DNA from: Yimella lutea
Lineage (GTDB): Bacteria; Actinomycetota; Actinomycetes; Actinomycetales; Dermatophilaceae
Reading direction: 5' to 3'
Length of the DNA: 64,000 bases
Assembly (NCBI RefSeq): GCF_006715095.1
Contig: NZ_VFMO01000001.1
Location: 2,046,001-2,110,000 of the forward strand
Positions 23,305 through 31,700 of the stretch are shown here, piece after piece. The notes beneath the pieces are model-generated. The model was given only the letters and a program-made list of their open reading frames with translations, did not search any database and was not told where the DNA came from. The translations under genes were made by a program, and so were the position numbers. Position 1 is the first letter of the stretch. Each line of letters starts with the position of its first letter.

Positions 23305-23693
23305 GTGCTTCAGCACTGGAACTGGCAGCAGGACTCATCGGTTGCCGTCGCTCGATCGACCGGTGCGAAGTGCACGGTCAGTCGTGGACCGACACGATGC
23401 CCTGCAGCACGCTCGTCGAGGCAGCAACCCGCATCCAGTCCTACGGTGACCGCCGAGCTCTCATCGGCCCCGATGACACCAACACGCTGCTCTCGGTGAC
23501 GTCGCTGCTCATGGTCGGCTCCACGCTGGCCGCCGAGCAGGGAGCGAGCTGGCCCGAGCACTACGCACCGGCTACCCGCGCCGCCATCCGCCAAGTGCGC
23601 GAACTGCTCGTGCTCGACGAGTCTCATGCGGAAGCGATGCACACCTTCACCCAGCTCCTCGAGGAAGAGACCCGGCATGCCCGAACGACCTGA
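23301..23693 (+). CDS. Hypothetical helical protein, 130 aa
   Basis: VSASALELAAGLIGCRRSID, CEVHGQSWTDTMPCSTLVEA, DDTNTLLSVTSLLMVGSTLA, IRQVRELLVLDESHAEAMHT. Mostly helical, with three cysteines in the first 40 residues (C..C..H....C) that may bind metal. Start GTG 23301 overlaps the previous stop. Overlaps the following 47-aa membrane gene by 17 bp. Role unknown. Confidence 0.65.
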   Translation: MSASALELAAGLIGCRRSIDRCEVHGQSWTDTMPCSTLVEAATRIQSYGDRRALIGPDDTNTLLSVTSLLMVGSTLAAEQGASWPEHYAPATRAAIRQVRELLVLDESHAEAMHTFTQLLEEETRHARTT

Positions 23694-23820
23694 CCACGAC
23701 TACACCGACAACGAGAGGATCGGCGACTTCCTCGCCGGACGCGGCGGCATGGTCGCGGGCGCCGTGGTCATCATCCTGGTGCTGTTCCTCATTTGGGAGC
23801 TGATCTCCAGCCTGTTCTGA
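23677..23820 (+). CDS. Single-pass small membrane protein, 47 aa
   Basis: MPERPDHDYTDNERIGDFLA is soluble, followed by the membrane segment GGMVAGAVVIILVLFLIWEL and a short ISSLF tail. GAGGAAGAGA supplies a ribosome site 6 nt before ATG 23677. Last gene of the forward run. The 248 bp after it (23821-24068) contain no gene I can support. Confidence 0.65.
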   Translation: MPERPDHDYTDNERIGDFLAGRGGMVAGAVVIILVLFLIWELISSLF

Positions 23821-24068
23821 GGCGTGCCCGCTGTCCGGACGTCTTTACCGATGGCGGCCGAACGCTGTCGGATCTGTCCGCTACCGTCATCTGTTCCGAC
23901 TTATGTGGGGAACACCCCGGTGTTGGAGTGACAGGGTGCCGTGCGAGACCTGCCCGCTCACTGTGGAGGTCAGGCAAGGGCGCGTGGGAGCCGGGCGGTG
24001 GTGGGGTGTTGCTGCGTGGCGGAAACGTCGGCGGGAAAGGTAGCCCCAACGGCGACTACCTAGTGTGC

Positions 24069-24512
24069 TTACTCGTCGGTGCTGCTCGCTGCGGCTCCGT
24101 CCAATACGGCGGCGAGTACGTCAAGTGGTGTGCCGACCGGGGCGCTGGCCATGCGGACGACTTCAAAGTCGAACTGTGTGAATGGTTCGGCCTGCTCGCC
24201 AAACACGGCTGGCTTGATTGGGAGTAGTCCCCGTTCGTAGGGCATGCGAATGACGTAGATGAGGGCAAGCACGCCGACGGCGGCTTGGATTACGAGGTCA
24301 CACCCTGCGTGGTAGCGGTGGTCAATGTCGAACCCTTCGGCTGCTGCCCGTTCGTTATCGTCTGCGTGAACAAGATCGGCGTAGAGCCAGGCATATCCGA
24401 GTTCCTTCGTGGTTCGTGCGTCGTCGAACCGCCGTCGTCGTTCCCGGCCTGCCCGGCTACGAGCCTGATCCTCGCGAGAGGGCTCCCTGATGGTTGAGGC
24501 GTTCCAGGTGTC
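24069..24512 (-). CDS. Unknown protein downstream of OLD, no canonical start
   Basis: An open frame with clearly protein-like content: RRFDDARTTKELGYAWLYAD, LVHADDNERAAAEGFDIDHR, YHAGCDLVIQAAVGVLALIY, VIRMPYERGLLPIKPAVFGE, ending DGAAASSTDE. It overlaps the 3' end of the OLD gene by 56 bp in another frame, yet has no ATG, GTG or TTG before GTG 24272, which lies after much convincing sequence. Either translation enters by frameshift from the OLD gene, a rare start such as ATC is used, or an indel removed the start. Partner of the OLD nuclease by position. Confidence 0.5.
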   Translation of the reverse strand, partial: DTWNASTIREPSREDQARSRAGRERRRRFDDARTTKELGYAWLYADLVHADDNERAAAEGFDIDHRYHAGCDLVIQAAVGVLALIYVIRMPYERGLLPIKPAVFGEQAEPFTQFDFEVVRMASAPVGTPLDVLAAVLDGAAASSTDE

Positions 24513-26796
24513 TCAAGTTGCCAAGTTGCTCGAGGAAGTCTGGGTAGCGGTCGACATTCTTGAGCGGCTCTGTCGAGAGTTTGAAGTCTCGGCGGATGCG
24601 CGCCGTTCCAGCTTGAACGATGTCGCCCGCAGTCGTGTCGTCCACGGCCGCGTCAATGCGCTTAAGCGTGGTCGCGGCGCGATCCCGAGTGCAGCCACTC
24701 GGGTAGTCGCTGCTAAACGTGTCGATGATCCGTTCCAGGCGTTGGTCCCGACGATCATCAGACTCGCACTCGCGGGCTAGGTTCAGCGTGTCGGCAAGGT
24801 GCTGAATCAGCGACGCAAAGTTCTTGTCCAGCGCGGGCACCCCCGGCGGTCGGCTCGCGCCACCTTCAGACTCGGCCAGGTACGCGAGGAGTTCCTTGGC
24901 GAACCCGGCCTTACCAATCCGGGTGTCGAACGCTGCCTCGAATGACTCATCGAGTGCGTCCCACATGCTCCCGTCCTTGTCGGCGAGCCGACTCGTCACG
25001 CTGTCTTCGGTCAGTTTCTTGGCGGTCTCCTCGTCGTGGCCGAGGAAGGCGCGCGCGTATCGCCTGGCGGCAGCGACGGCGACGGCGACTTGGATGAGGT
25101 CTTCGGGTTCGCGGACGGTGACCCCGGTTGTGACCTCGGGGTTGGCGGAGGCTGCCCACTCGGAGACGACCACGATCAGATCATCGCCAACTGTTGGCTT
25201 ACCATGGGCTCCCCCTTTCCTGATCTGCTTACGCGCGGTCTCACCAGCGGTGTCACCGTCCACCAGTACCGCGCAGGCGGGCTTGACCTGATCGCGACCG
25301 CGGGCGAGATAAAGCATGTAGGGGATGTTTGAACCTCCGGGGACAATGGTCACTTGGTTGAGGTCCAGGCACTGGCTGGGTGGAGTCCCCGCGCGGAGCA
25401 GCCTCATGTTCATGCCAGCCAAGAGAACTTGGTCTGCGATGCCCTCAACGAACAGGTTGTCGCCGCCGATGAATGCGGTCTCAGCCACGAAGGCACCGAG
25501 CGATGTGCGCAAAGGCTCGTAGTGGTTCCGAGTTACGTCCTTGACGTGCCGTGTGCCCTCGTCTCGTGTTCCCTTGTCGACGACTCTGACGCGGTGGCCC
25601 GCGTTGCGGTTGATGAGAAAGGGCGAATGGGTCACGTAGACGACCTGATCTTCACGGTCTGCGTCGTCGGGGCGCGCATGATATTCAAGAACCCGGAGAA
25701 GGTCTTGCTGACCCGACGCCGATAGATAGGCATCTGGCTCATCCATCAGCAGAACCTCCGGCTTTGAGTCCGGACGGTCGTGGGAGAGAAGTTGCACGTA
25801 GTAGCTCAGGAAGTACCGCAAACCTCGGCTTCGCTCGGTGAAGGAATAGTCGGTGCCCGTCCGGTCACGGATGGTGAACACGAGTTCGTGTTCCCGAGGT
25901 GAGACTCGGAGTTGGAACTCGGGGTCCTGACTCCACCATCGTGAGACGTTCAGGTGGCGTGCGATGGAGTTGTTCATCTCTTGGATGAGGCCGTTGACCA
26001 GACCCTCGCGCTCCTCCGCTATCGCGCTCTGTAGTTCCTTGAAACTCGACTCTTCGATCCGGGCGATCTTCATCAGGAGGTCGGTGCCAAGTTGCTGTTC
26101 CTTCGATTGCTGTGCCTCGTCGTCCGTGACCAGCGCAACAAGGTCGGCGGCACTCTTCGTTACCTCATCGGCAGTTGTGACCGAACCCAGCAAGGTCCAG
26201 AGGGCCGATCGCTTCTTGCGTCCGGCGAGCGGCCCGCCGTTGTTGGCAAGCCGTGCGATCGAAACGGAGTCGGGAAGAGCGATGTCGGTGTTCAACTCAT
26301 GGACGTGCGGCATGAGGGCTTGGACCGCATCTGCTTGCTCGTCGGTAAGAGTGACACGCTCATGGTCTCCATTCACTGCCACGACGACATCAGGCTCGGG
26401 CCGGAGCAGTAGCAGGTCGCCGTTCTTGAGAAGTGGGATTCCCTGCTCGTCAAGAACATTGGTCTCGTCGGCGCCGAGGCCGAACGTCGCGCCTACTTCC
26501 GGGAATAGTCGGGAGCCGTGTTCGACGGAGAACAGTGAAGATGAGCGACAGAAGTCACGCTGAAGCAGGCCCTTGCCGGTGAGCACGATCTTGATCGCGT
26601 CTAGCAGGTGAGTCTTACCGGACTCGTTCGCACCGACGACCGCTGTGATGTCCGGTTCGATCGGGATGCAGACGTGCGGCATCCACCCGTCGTCTGTCTG
26701 CTGCCACGGCAGCGGCGTCGCTCGCGGCGTTGCCTTCAGTTCATAGTCGAAGTTGAACGACTTGTAGAAACGAATCCAGACCTTGCGGACGCGCAC
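24457..26796 (-). CDS. OLD-family ATP-dependent nuclease
   Basis: 779 aa from GTG 26796, preceded by GAGGAGC. The N-terminal ABC-type ATPase half has Walker A VVGANESGKTHLLDAI (residues 55-62), signature-like FTERSRGLRYFLSYYVQLLS (about 320) and Walker B PEVLLMDEPDAYLSASGQQD (about 346). The C-terminal TOPRIM nuclease half has NLFVEGIADQVLLAG (Glu about 451) and CAVLVDGDTAGETARK (Asp-x-Asp about 513-515). This is the Old/GajA-type layout used in anti-phage or plasmid-exclusion systems. No UvrD-like partner follows, so it is not a standard Gabija pair. The downstream startless frame may be its partner. Codon use looks less GC-rich than its neighbours, hinting at separate acquisition. Confidence 0.85.
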   Translation of the reverse strand: MRVRKVWIRFYKSFNFDYELKATPRATPLPWQQTDDGWMPHVCIPIEPDITAVVGANESGKTHLLDAIKIVLTGKGLLQRDFCRSSSLFSVEHGSRLFPEVGATFGLGADETNVLDEQGIPLLKNGDLLLLRPEPDVVVAVNGDHERVTLTDEQADAVQALMPHVHELNTDIALPDSVSIARLANNGGPLAGRKKRSALWTLLGSVTTADEVTKSAADLVALVTDDEAQQSKEQQLGTDLLMKIARIEESSFKELQSAIAEEREGLVNGLIQEMNNSIARHLNVSRWWSQDPEFQLRVSPREHELVFTIRDRTGTDYSFTERSRGLRYFLSYYVQLLSHDRPDSKPEVLLMDEPDAYLSASGQQDLLRVLEYHARPDDADREDQVVYVTHSPFLINRNAGHRVRVVDKGTRDEGTRHVKDVTRNHYEPLRTSLGAFVAETAFIGGDNLFVEGIADQVLLAGMNMRLLRAGTPPSQCLDLNQVTIVPGGSNIPYMLYLARGRDQVKPACAVLVDGDTAGETARKQIRKGGAHGKPTVGDDLIVVVSEWAASANPEVTTGVTVREPEDLIQVAVAVAAARRYARAFLGHDEETAKKLTEDSVTSRLADKDGSMWDALDESFEAAFDTRIGKAGFAKELLAYLAESEGGASRPPGVPALDKNFASLIQHLADTLNLARECESDDRRDQRLERIIDTFSSDYPSGCTRDRAATTLKRIDAAVDDTTAGDIVQAGTARIRRDFKLSTEPLKNVDRYPDFLEQLGNLRHLERLNHQGALSRGSGS

Positions 26797-26894
26797 ATTT
26801 GCTCCTCGCTGATCGCCACGGCGGGTCGGAGAACCGTGCCTACAGTCCAGTGTATGGATCGCCTTCGACACAAACTGGTCGTAGCCCGACGTAC

Positions 26895-27590
26895 CTACAG
26901 GCTCGCCCCAGAATGTGCGGGAGCAGCAGGTCGCTGCTCCTGGCGCAGCTCCTCGGTGGACAGCTCTCGTGTCTTGTTGAGTGCGGTCGTGGCGCGGACG
27001 GACCGCACCCGCTGCGCAACCTCATCCGGTGCGCCGTCGGCGTCGACGACGCGGTAACGATCCGGGGTGCGAGCCGCCCGGCGCAGGAACGTCTCCCGGA
27101 TGCTCTGGCGCCACTGGGCGCCCTCGGCCTCGATGCGGTCAGCGCTCGAGCGTGCCGAACGACGGGCGTCGGCAACCGCCACGTCCAGGTCGAGCACGAT
27201 GGTCAGGTCGGGCAGCAGGTCCCCGCTGGCCCACGCCGACAGGTCCTCGATGTCGTACTCGGCCAAACCCCGCCCGCCGGACTGGTAAGCGACCGATGAG
27301 TCGATGTACCGGTCGCACACCACGATCGCCCCACACTCCAGCGCCGGACGAATGTCGGTGGCGACATGGTGGGCCCGGTCAGCGGCGAACAGCAGCGCCT
27401 CCGCGCGCGGGTCGACATGACCGCCGTGCAGCAGCAGTTCGCGGATCTGCGAGCCGAGCTGTGTGCCGCCCGGTTCGCGGGTCAACATGACCTCGCCGTC
27501 GAACTGCGACAACCACCGGGCCGCCCGTTCGACCTGGGTCGTCTTACCGCAGCCGTCGCCGCCCTCGAACACGATGAAGAGCCCATTCAC
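26895..27590 (-). CDS. tmk: Thymidylate kinase
   Basis: 231 aa. Phosphorylates dTMP to dTDP. FIVFEGGDGCGKTTQVERAA is the P-loop. The DR(Y) motif appears in CDRYIDSSVAYQSGGRG. A lid-like arginine-rich stretch (DARRSARSSADRIEAEG) follows. The start is GTG 27590, set by a motif copy ending 6 nt upstream, one of two GTG starts served by the motif. A host chromosomal copy must exist, so this one probably raises dTTP supply for element replication. Divergently arranged with the gene at 27641. Confidence 0.9.
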   Translation of the reverse strand: MNGLFIVFEGGDGCGKTTQVERAARWLSQFDGEVMLTREPGGTQLGSQIRELLLHGGHVDPRAEALLFAADRAHHVATDIRPALECGAIVVCDRYIDSSVAYQSGGRGLAEYDIEDLSAWASGDLLPDLTIVLDLDVAVADARRSARSSADRIEAEGAQWRQSIRETFLRRAARTPDRYRVVDADGAPDEVAQRVRSVRATTALNKTRELSTEELRQEQRPAAPAHSGASL

Positions 27591-27596
27591 CCCGGC

Positions 27597-27607
27597 ACGG
27601 TGCGACG
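27597..27607 (-). promoter_or_regulatory. Start-associated motif copy 15
   Basis: Exact copy, 6 nt before GTG 27590 of tmk. Divergent from copy 16 with 16 bp between the cores. Confidence 0.85.
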
Positions 27608-27623
27608 CCCCGGATGAAGAACA

Positions 27624-27634
27624 CGTCGCACCGT
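27624..27634 (+). promoter_or_regulatory. Start-associated motif copy 16
   Basis: Exact copy, 6 nt before ATG 27641. Confidence 0.85.
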
Positions 27635-27640
27635 GCTGGC

Positions 27641-27937
27641 ATGCCGACGACATCCGTAGAACCCGGTCACCCGTTGGACGTCCGACCGGACTCCGATACC
27701 CCGGTCGCCGACCGCTTCATCACCAAGTACGCCACGGTCGAGGAGCAGCCGTGGATCGGACCGCAGTTCGCCGAAGCTTTGGCGAACCGCTACCTGCCAC
27801 GCACCCGCGGATTCTGCGGTGTGGCCCGGTTCCGGACCGCCTATGCGGTGTTCGCGCACGCGTCAGGATTCGGCGGCAGCGACTTCGTCGCGATCGAGCG
27901 CCGGTACGCCGTCCTCGCCGCCATCTCGAAGCGATAG
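27641..27937 (+). CDS. Hypothetical protein, 98 aa
   Basis: MPTTSVEPGHPLDVRPDSDT, then RFITKYATVEEQPWIGPQFA, NRYLPRTRGFCGVARFRTAY and VAIERRYAVLAAISKR. Basic, aromatic-rich. Transcribed divergently from tmk, from a motif pair whose cores are only 16 bp apart. The next gene starts 2 bp after its stop. No family recognised. Confidence 0.65.
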   Translation: MPTTSVEPGHPLDVRPDSDTPVADRFITKYATVEEQPWIGPQFAEALANRYLPRTRGFCGVARFRTAYAVFAHASGFGGSDFVAIERRYAVLAAISKR

Positions 27938-27939
27938 TG

Positions 27940-28119
27940 ATGCGCCGCATCACCGTCACCACGATCTGCGATCGCTGCGCCGAGCAGACCGAGGACTCCT
28001 CTTCCGCATCCAGGCGCACAGCACGCAGTGCGGCGATCGCTGCAGGTTGGACCTTCCCGCGCGGACTGTCGATCTGCCCGTTGTGCAACTGGCGCAACCG
28101 CGGCCGTAAGGCTGCCTGA
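27940..28119 (+). CDS. Small double-CxxC protein, 59 aa
   Basis: MRRITVTTICDRCAEQTEDS with CDRC near residue 10, and a C-terminal GLSICPLCNWRNRGRKAA with CPLC near residue 48. Same layout as the 56-aa protein at 685 (MTITISITCDDC ... CPDC), so the two are likely distant paralogues and zinc ribbons. Follows the preceding gene by 2 bp in one operon. Confidence 0.65.
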   Translation: MRRITVTTICDRCAEQTEDSSSASRRTARSAAIAAGWTFPRGLSICPLCNWRNRGRKAA

Positions 28120-28137
28120 GCACCGAAACGTCAGGTC

Positions 28138-28148
28138 CGTCGCACCGT
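28138..28148 (+). promoter_or_regulatory. Start-associated motif copy 17
   Basis: Exact copy, 7-nt spacer to ATG 28156. Confidence 0.8.
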
Positions 28149-28155
28149 CGCCGGT

Positions 28156-28782
28156 ATGCAACCGACGTGTGTGTACGGCGTTCCCGGCGGCTCCCTCAAC
28201 ACCGGCTGGAAGGGTGCCAAGGTCACCTCCCAGCACGGCCGGATGGCGGCAGCCAAGGCGGAGCGGGACACTGCCGCCCTGCTCGACCCTGCGACCTCAC
28301 CGACCGGCGCCGTCGTACTGCATGATCTGCGGTTGCCGAACGGTGGTGGCGCGAACATCGACCACATCTTCATCGTCGGTAACACCGTGCATCTCATCGA
28401 CAGCAAGGCCTGGCGTCCAGGCTTCCTGTGGACCGTCGGCGGTACCACCCGACGCGGCATGGAGCGCACCGAAGGCATCGACAAGGACTTGAGCATGGGC
28501 CGAGACCGGCTGATGGCTCACTTCGCCACGCGCGGCATCACCGGGATCTGCGTCGACACCACCGTTGTCGTGTGGCCCTCGAACTCGAGCAAGAAGTTGT
28601 CGCTGTGGGCGGCCACCAACAAGACCGCGCTGCTGGTGCACCACCGCAACCTGCCCGGTCTGGTCAACCGGTGGGTTAAGAACGCGCAACCGGCGAACCG
28701 CGAGGTTGTTGAGGCACTCATCCCGCTGCTCATCACGCCGCCGCGCCCGTCGGGGTACGTCGCGGCTGGATTGGATTTCTGA
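28156..28782 (+). CDS. NERD-domain (nuclease-related) protein
   Basis: 208 aa. NERD domains are distant relatives of restriction-type nucleases and are usually tied to DNA processing. The core appears as RLPNGGGANIDHIFIVGNTV then HLIDSKAWRPGFLWTVGG, with the DH..V....LID.K spacing of the family. TGICVDTTVVVWPSNSSKKL is the following strand. Start fixed by a motif copy. The large FtsK-like ATPase begins 4 bp after its stop, so the two are probably expressed together, possibly for DNA transfer. Confidence 0.75.
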   Translation: MQPTCVYGVPGGSLNTGWKGAKVTSQHGRMAAAKAERDTAALLDPATSPTGAVVLHDLRLPNGGGANIDHIFIVGNTVHLIDSKAWRPGFLWTVGGTTRRGMERTEGIDKDLSMGRDRLMAHFATRGITGICVDTTVVVWPSNSSKKLSLWAATNKTALLVHHRNLPGLVNRWVKNAQPANREVVEALIPLLITPPRPSGYVAAGLDF

Positions 28783-28786
28783 GGGT

Positions 28787-31700
28787 ATGGCTTCGACGCG
28801 ACAGACCAAGAACAACCAACCGCCGGGATCGACCGCCGCTCTCATCGTGGTGGTCGCTGCCACGCTCGCGGCGTTCGCCTCGTTCTTCAAGCTGCCCTCG
28901 ATCGCTCTGCTCTGGTTCGGTGTCAGCCTGGCTGCTTGGCTTGAGCCGTCAGTCCTGCTCACCGGGCCGCGCGACACTGCGACCAAGCGCCCGACCGCAG
29001 CGAGCGACTACGAGCAGCGCCGGTACAGCCAGTCCGCGTTCTGGCGGTCGCTGCGCGCCAAAGTCATCATCCCGAGAGAACTGTTCGTGCCCGGTAAGAA
29101 GATCCGTATGACCTTCCTTGCCGGATGGGGAGCGTTCGTGCTCGGCGCGTGTCTTCCGGTCAGTTGGCCGGTGCAGCTCAAGCCTCCGACGAACCCGGCA
29201 ACGATCCCGCAGTTGCAACTGTTCGGTCACGTCAGCAACGCGATCTGCTCGGCACTGCTGGTCGTCGGCCTCTCGATGGCGATGCGTGAGAAGGTCGGTC
29301 CGGGCTGTCCGTCGACCACGCTGGCACACGTCCGCGCGCTGGTGAAGTCCGGCCGCAGCCACGTGCTGTTCGCTCTTGCTGTAGCGGTGGTCACCGCGGC
29401 GGGCTTGGTCGCCGCCCGGATGTTCCGTCTGCCGATCATCGGTGAGCTCAGCCCTGCCGCGACCCTGTTCGCGCCGCTGTTCGCTGCCGGCGCCTACCTC
29501 GGCATCACCGCGATGGGGGAGGCGCGCCGGTTGTGGCAGCTGCGTCAGGACACCCAAGCCGAATGGAGCCCGCGCTGGGAGGCGCTCAAGATCGTTCCCG
29601 CACCGGGATTGGTCGACGTCGAACTGCTGAACAAGGACCAGTGGACCCTCATGACGTGGGTCGCACCGCCCGGCAAATCATCCGCCGACATGCTTCGGAT
29701 GGCCGACAAGATCGTCGCCACCGTCGGTTCGGATCCGCAGTGCCTCATCTTTCATGCTCCCTCGATCAGCGCCGGCGGTGAGCCTGTTCCCGCTTCGATC
29801 GACGTGACCCGTTTCCGGGTGCTGCTCGCCTCGGCCGGAACGCTGCGGGTGGACGACCCCGAGATGGATGCGGGTCTCGTGGCGTTGGCACATGAGGCGG
29901 CAATGACCGTGGTGCGCCGCGCGAACGCGATGGAGCCCGTAGCGATGATCGGTGTGGAGAACGTGGCGCCGGACAAGCTCGGCGTTCCGATCTGGCGCAG
30001 CCAATGGAATGAAAACCTGCTCGGAGTCAAGGGCAGCTCTGTGCCATTCGGACTGTACGGAACGCTCGGCTCCGATGTGCTCGTTTACCACCGGACCGGG
30101 GGAGTGCACGAAGCCAAGACCGGCATCTACACCGGCGAACTCGAGCACCCTGCACTTGTGGACCTGGCGCCGGAGCTGGCAACGATGTTCGACAACATGC
30201 GTCTGGAACTGCAGTGGGAGTCGCGGTGGGCCGCCGGTGGTCCGAGCCGGTTGAAGTTGTCCCCGCCGGTCGCCCAGCACCCGCTGCGAGCAACGGCGAA
30301 CCTGCGGGTCGGTATGTCGACCACCCCGATCACCCGGCAGCCGTTCATGGTCCGCCAGGGCATCGACCCGCGCGACTACTTCGGTTCCGAGTCCGCGATG
30401 CGTGCCGCGATGGATGGTTCCTCGTTCGTGGCGATCACCGGATGGCCGGCGCCGGGGGACCGTCCTGGTAACCGGCACCCGATGGCGCTGAACATCTACT
30501 TCTCTCCACCGAACGCCAAGATCCCGACCTCGATCTCCTCGGTGCAGACCGACAAGCCGGGCCGTCCGTTGTCTCCGCAGCAGGAGAACGCCGAAGCGTG
30601 GTTGTTGGCGGGCATGATCAACACCGCCTTCGACAACGCCAAGCTCAAGCGACCCGAACTGATCACCGCCACCTGCCTGACCCGCAACGCGGGCACCGAC
30701 ACGGTGTGGCAGCTGTCGATCCGGTTGCACGACGGCGTCACGTTCGCCGACGTCCGGTCCAAGGCCTCCGTGCTGCGCGAATCGTTCGGCGTCCCGTGGC
30801 TGCGGATGGAGCCCGAATCCGACGGTGTCAGCATCTACGCCGGTGGGCGTCCGGCCTCGGCCAAGCTGGTGCGCCCCGAGCGCGACGCGCTGCGGTTGGC
30901 GAACCTGGACTGGTCGCAAGCGTTCGTGGACGCGAAGGTGGTCAACGCGGAGGGCTCGACGCCGACCGTGGTGTCGGTGTCAACGCTAGAGAACAACGAC
31001 TCGGTGACCCAGTTGGAGATCACCGTTCCCTCCGGTCTGTCGATCGACCGGATCAAGGGTGCTCGCTCCAAGCTGTCCCCGGCGACCGGTAACGGCTTCA
31101 TCGAGGTCCGTCCGTCCGAGCAGTCGGCCGATCAGGTAATGATGCTGGTTGCCAGACAGCACCCGTTGCCCTTCCCGGCACCGTTCGACTTCGAGTTGGC
31201 AGCCAAGGGCCCGGTGACAACCGCGACCTTCATGACTGGCATCGAGGGCACGCCGATCGAGATGGACTTCCTCGACGCGCCGCACGTTCTGTTCGCCGGA
31301 ACGTCCGGATCGGGTAAGTCGGCAGCCGCGCAGGCGATGCTCTGGCCGTTGCGGGTCAAGGGCATGCAGATCGCGATTATCGACATCCAGAAGGAAGCGG
31401 CAGATTTTCAGTTCCTGCGTGATCACAGTCTCGGATTTGCGACGACTCCGGAAGACGCTGCGGCGATGATCGAAGCGATCTACCTTGAGGGTCGCCGGCG
31501 GATGAAGCTGAACGCCGATCACAAGGTCGGCCACGTCGACGAACTGCCGAGCGCAGTTCGTCCGCCCCACTGGATGCTGTTCATGGATGAGTTCACCTCG
31601 GCGATGGGTAAGGACTCCGTTCCGGGCAAGTCGAGCGACCCCGAGATCCAGCGTGAGATCTCCGAGATCGAAGCGCGCAACGCGGCGCGCGCGCAGATCG

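Noticed and set aside
24457..26796. Gabija or PARIS assignment for the OLD-family gene
   Set aside because: Neither a UvrD-type helicase nor the PARIS partner is adjacent, so only the family-level call is supported.
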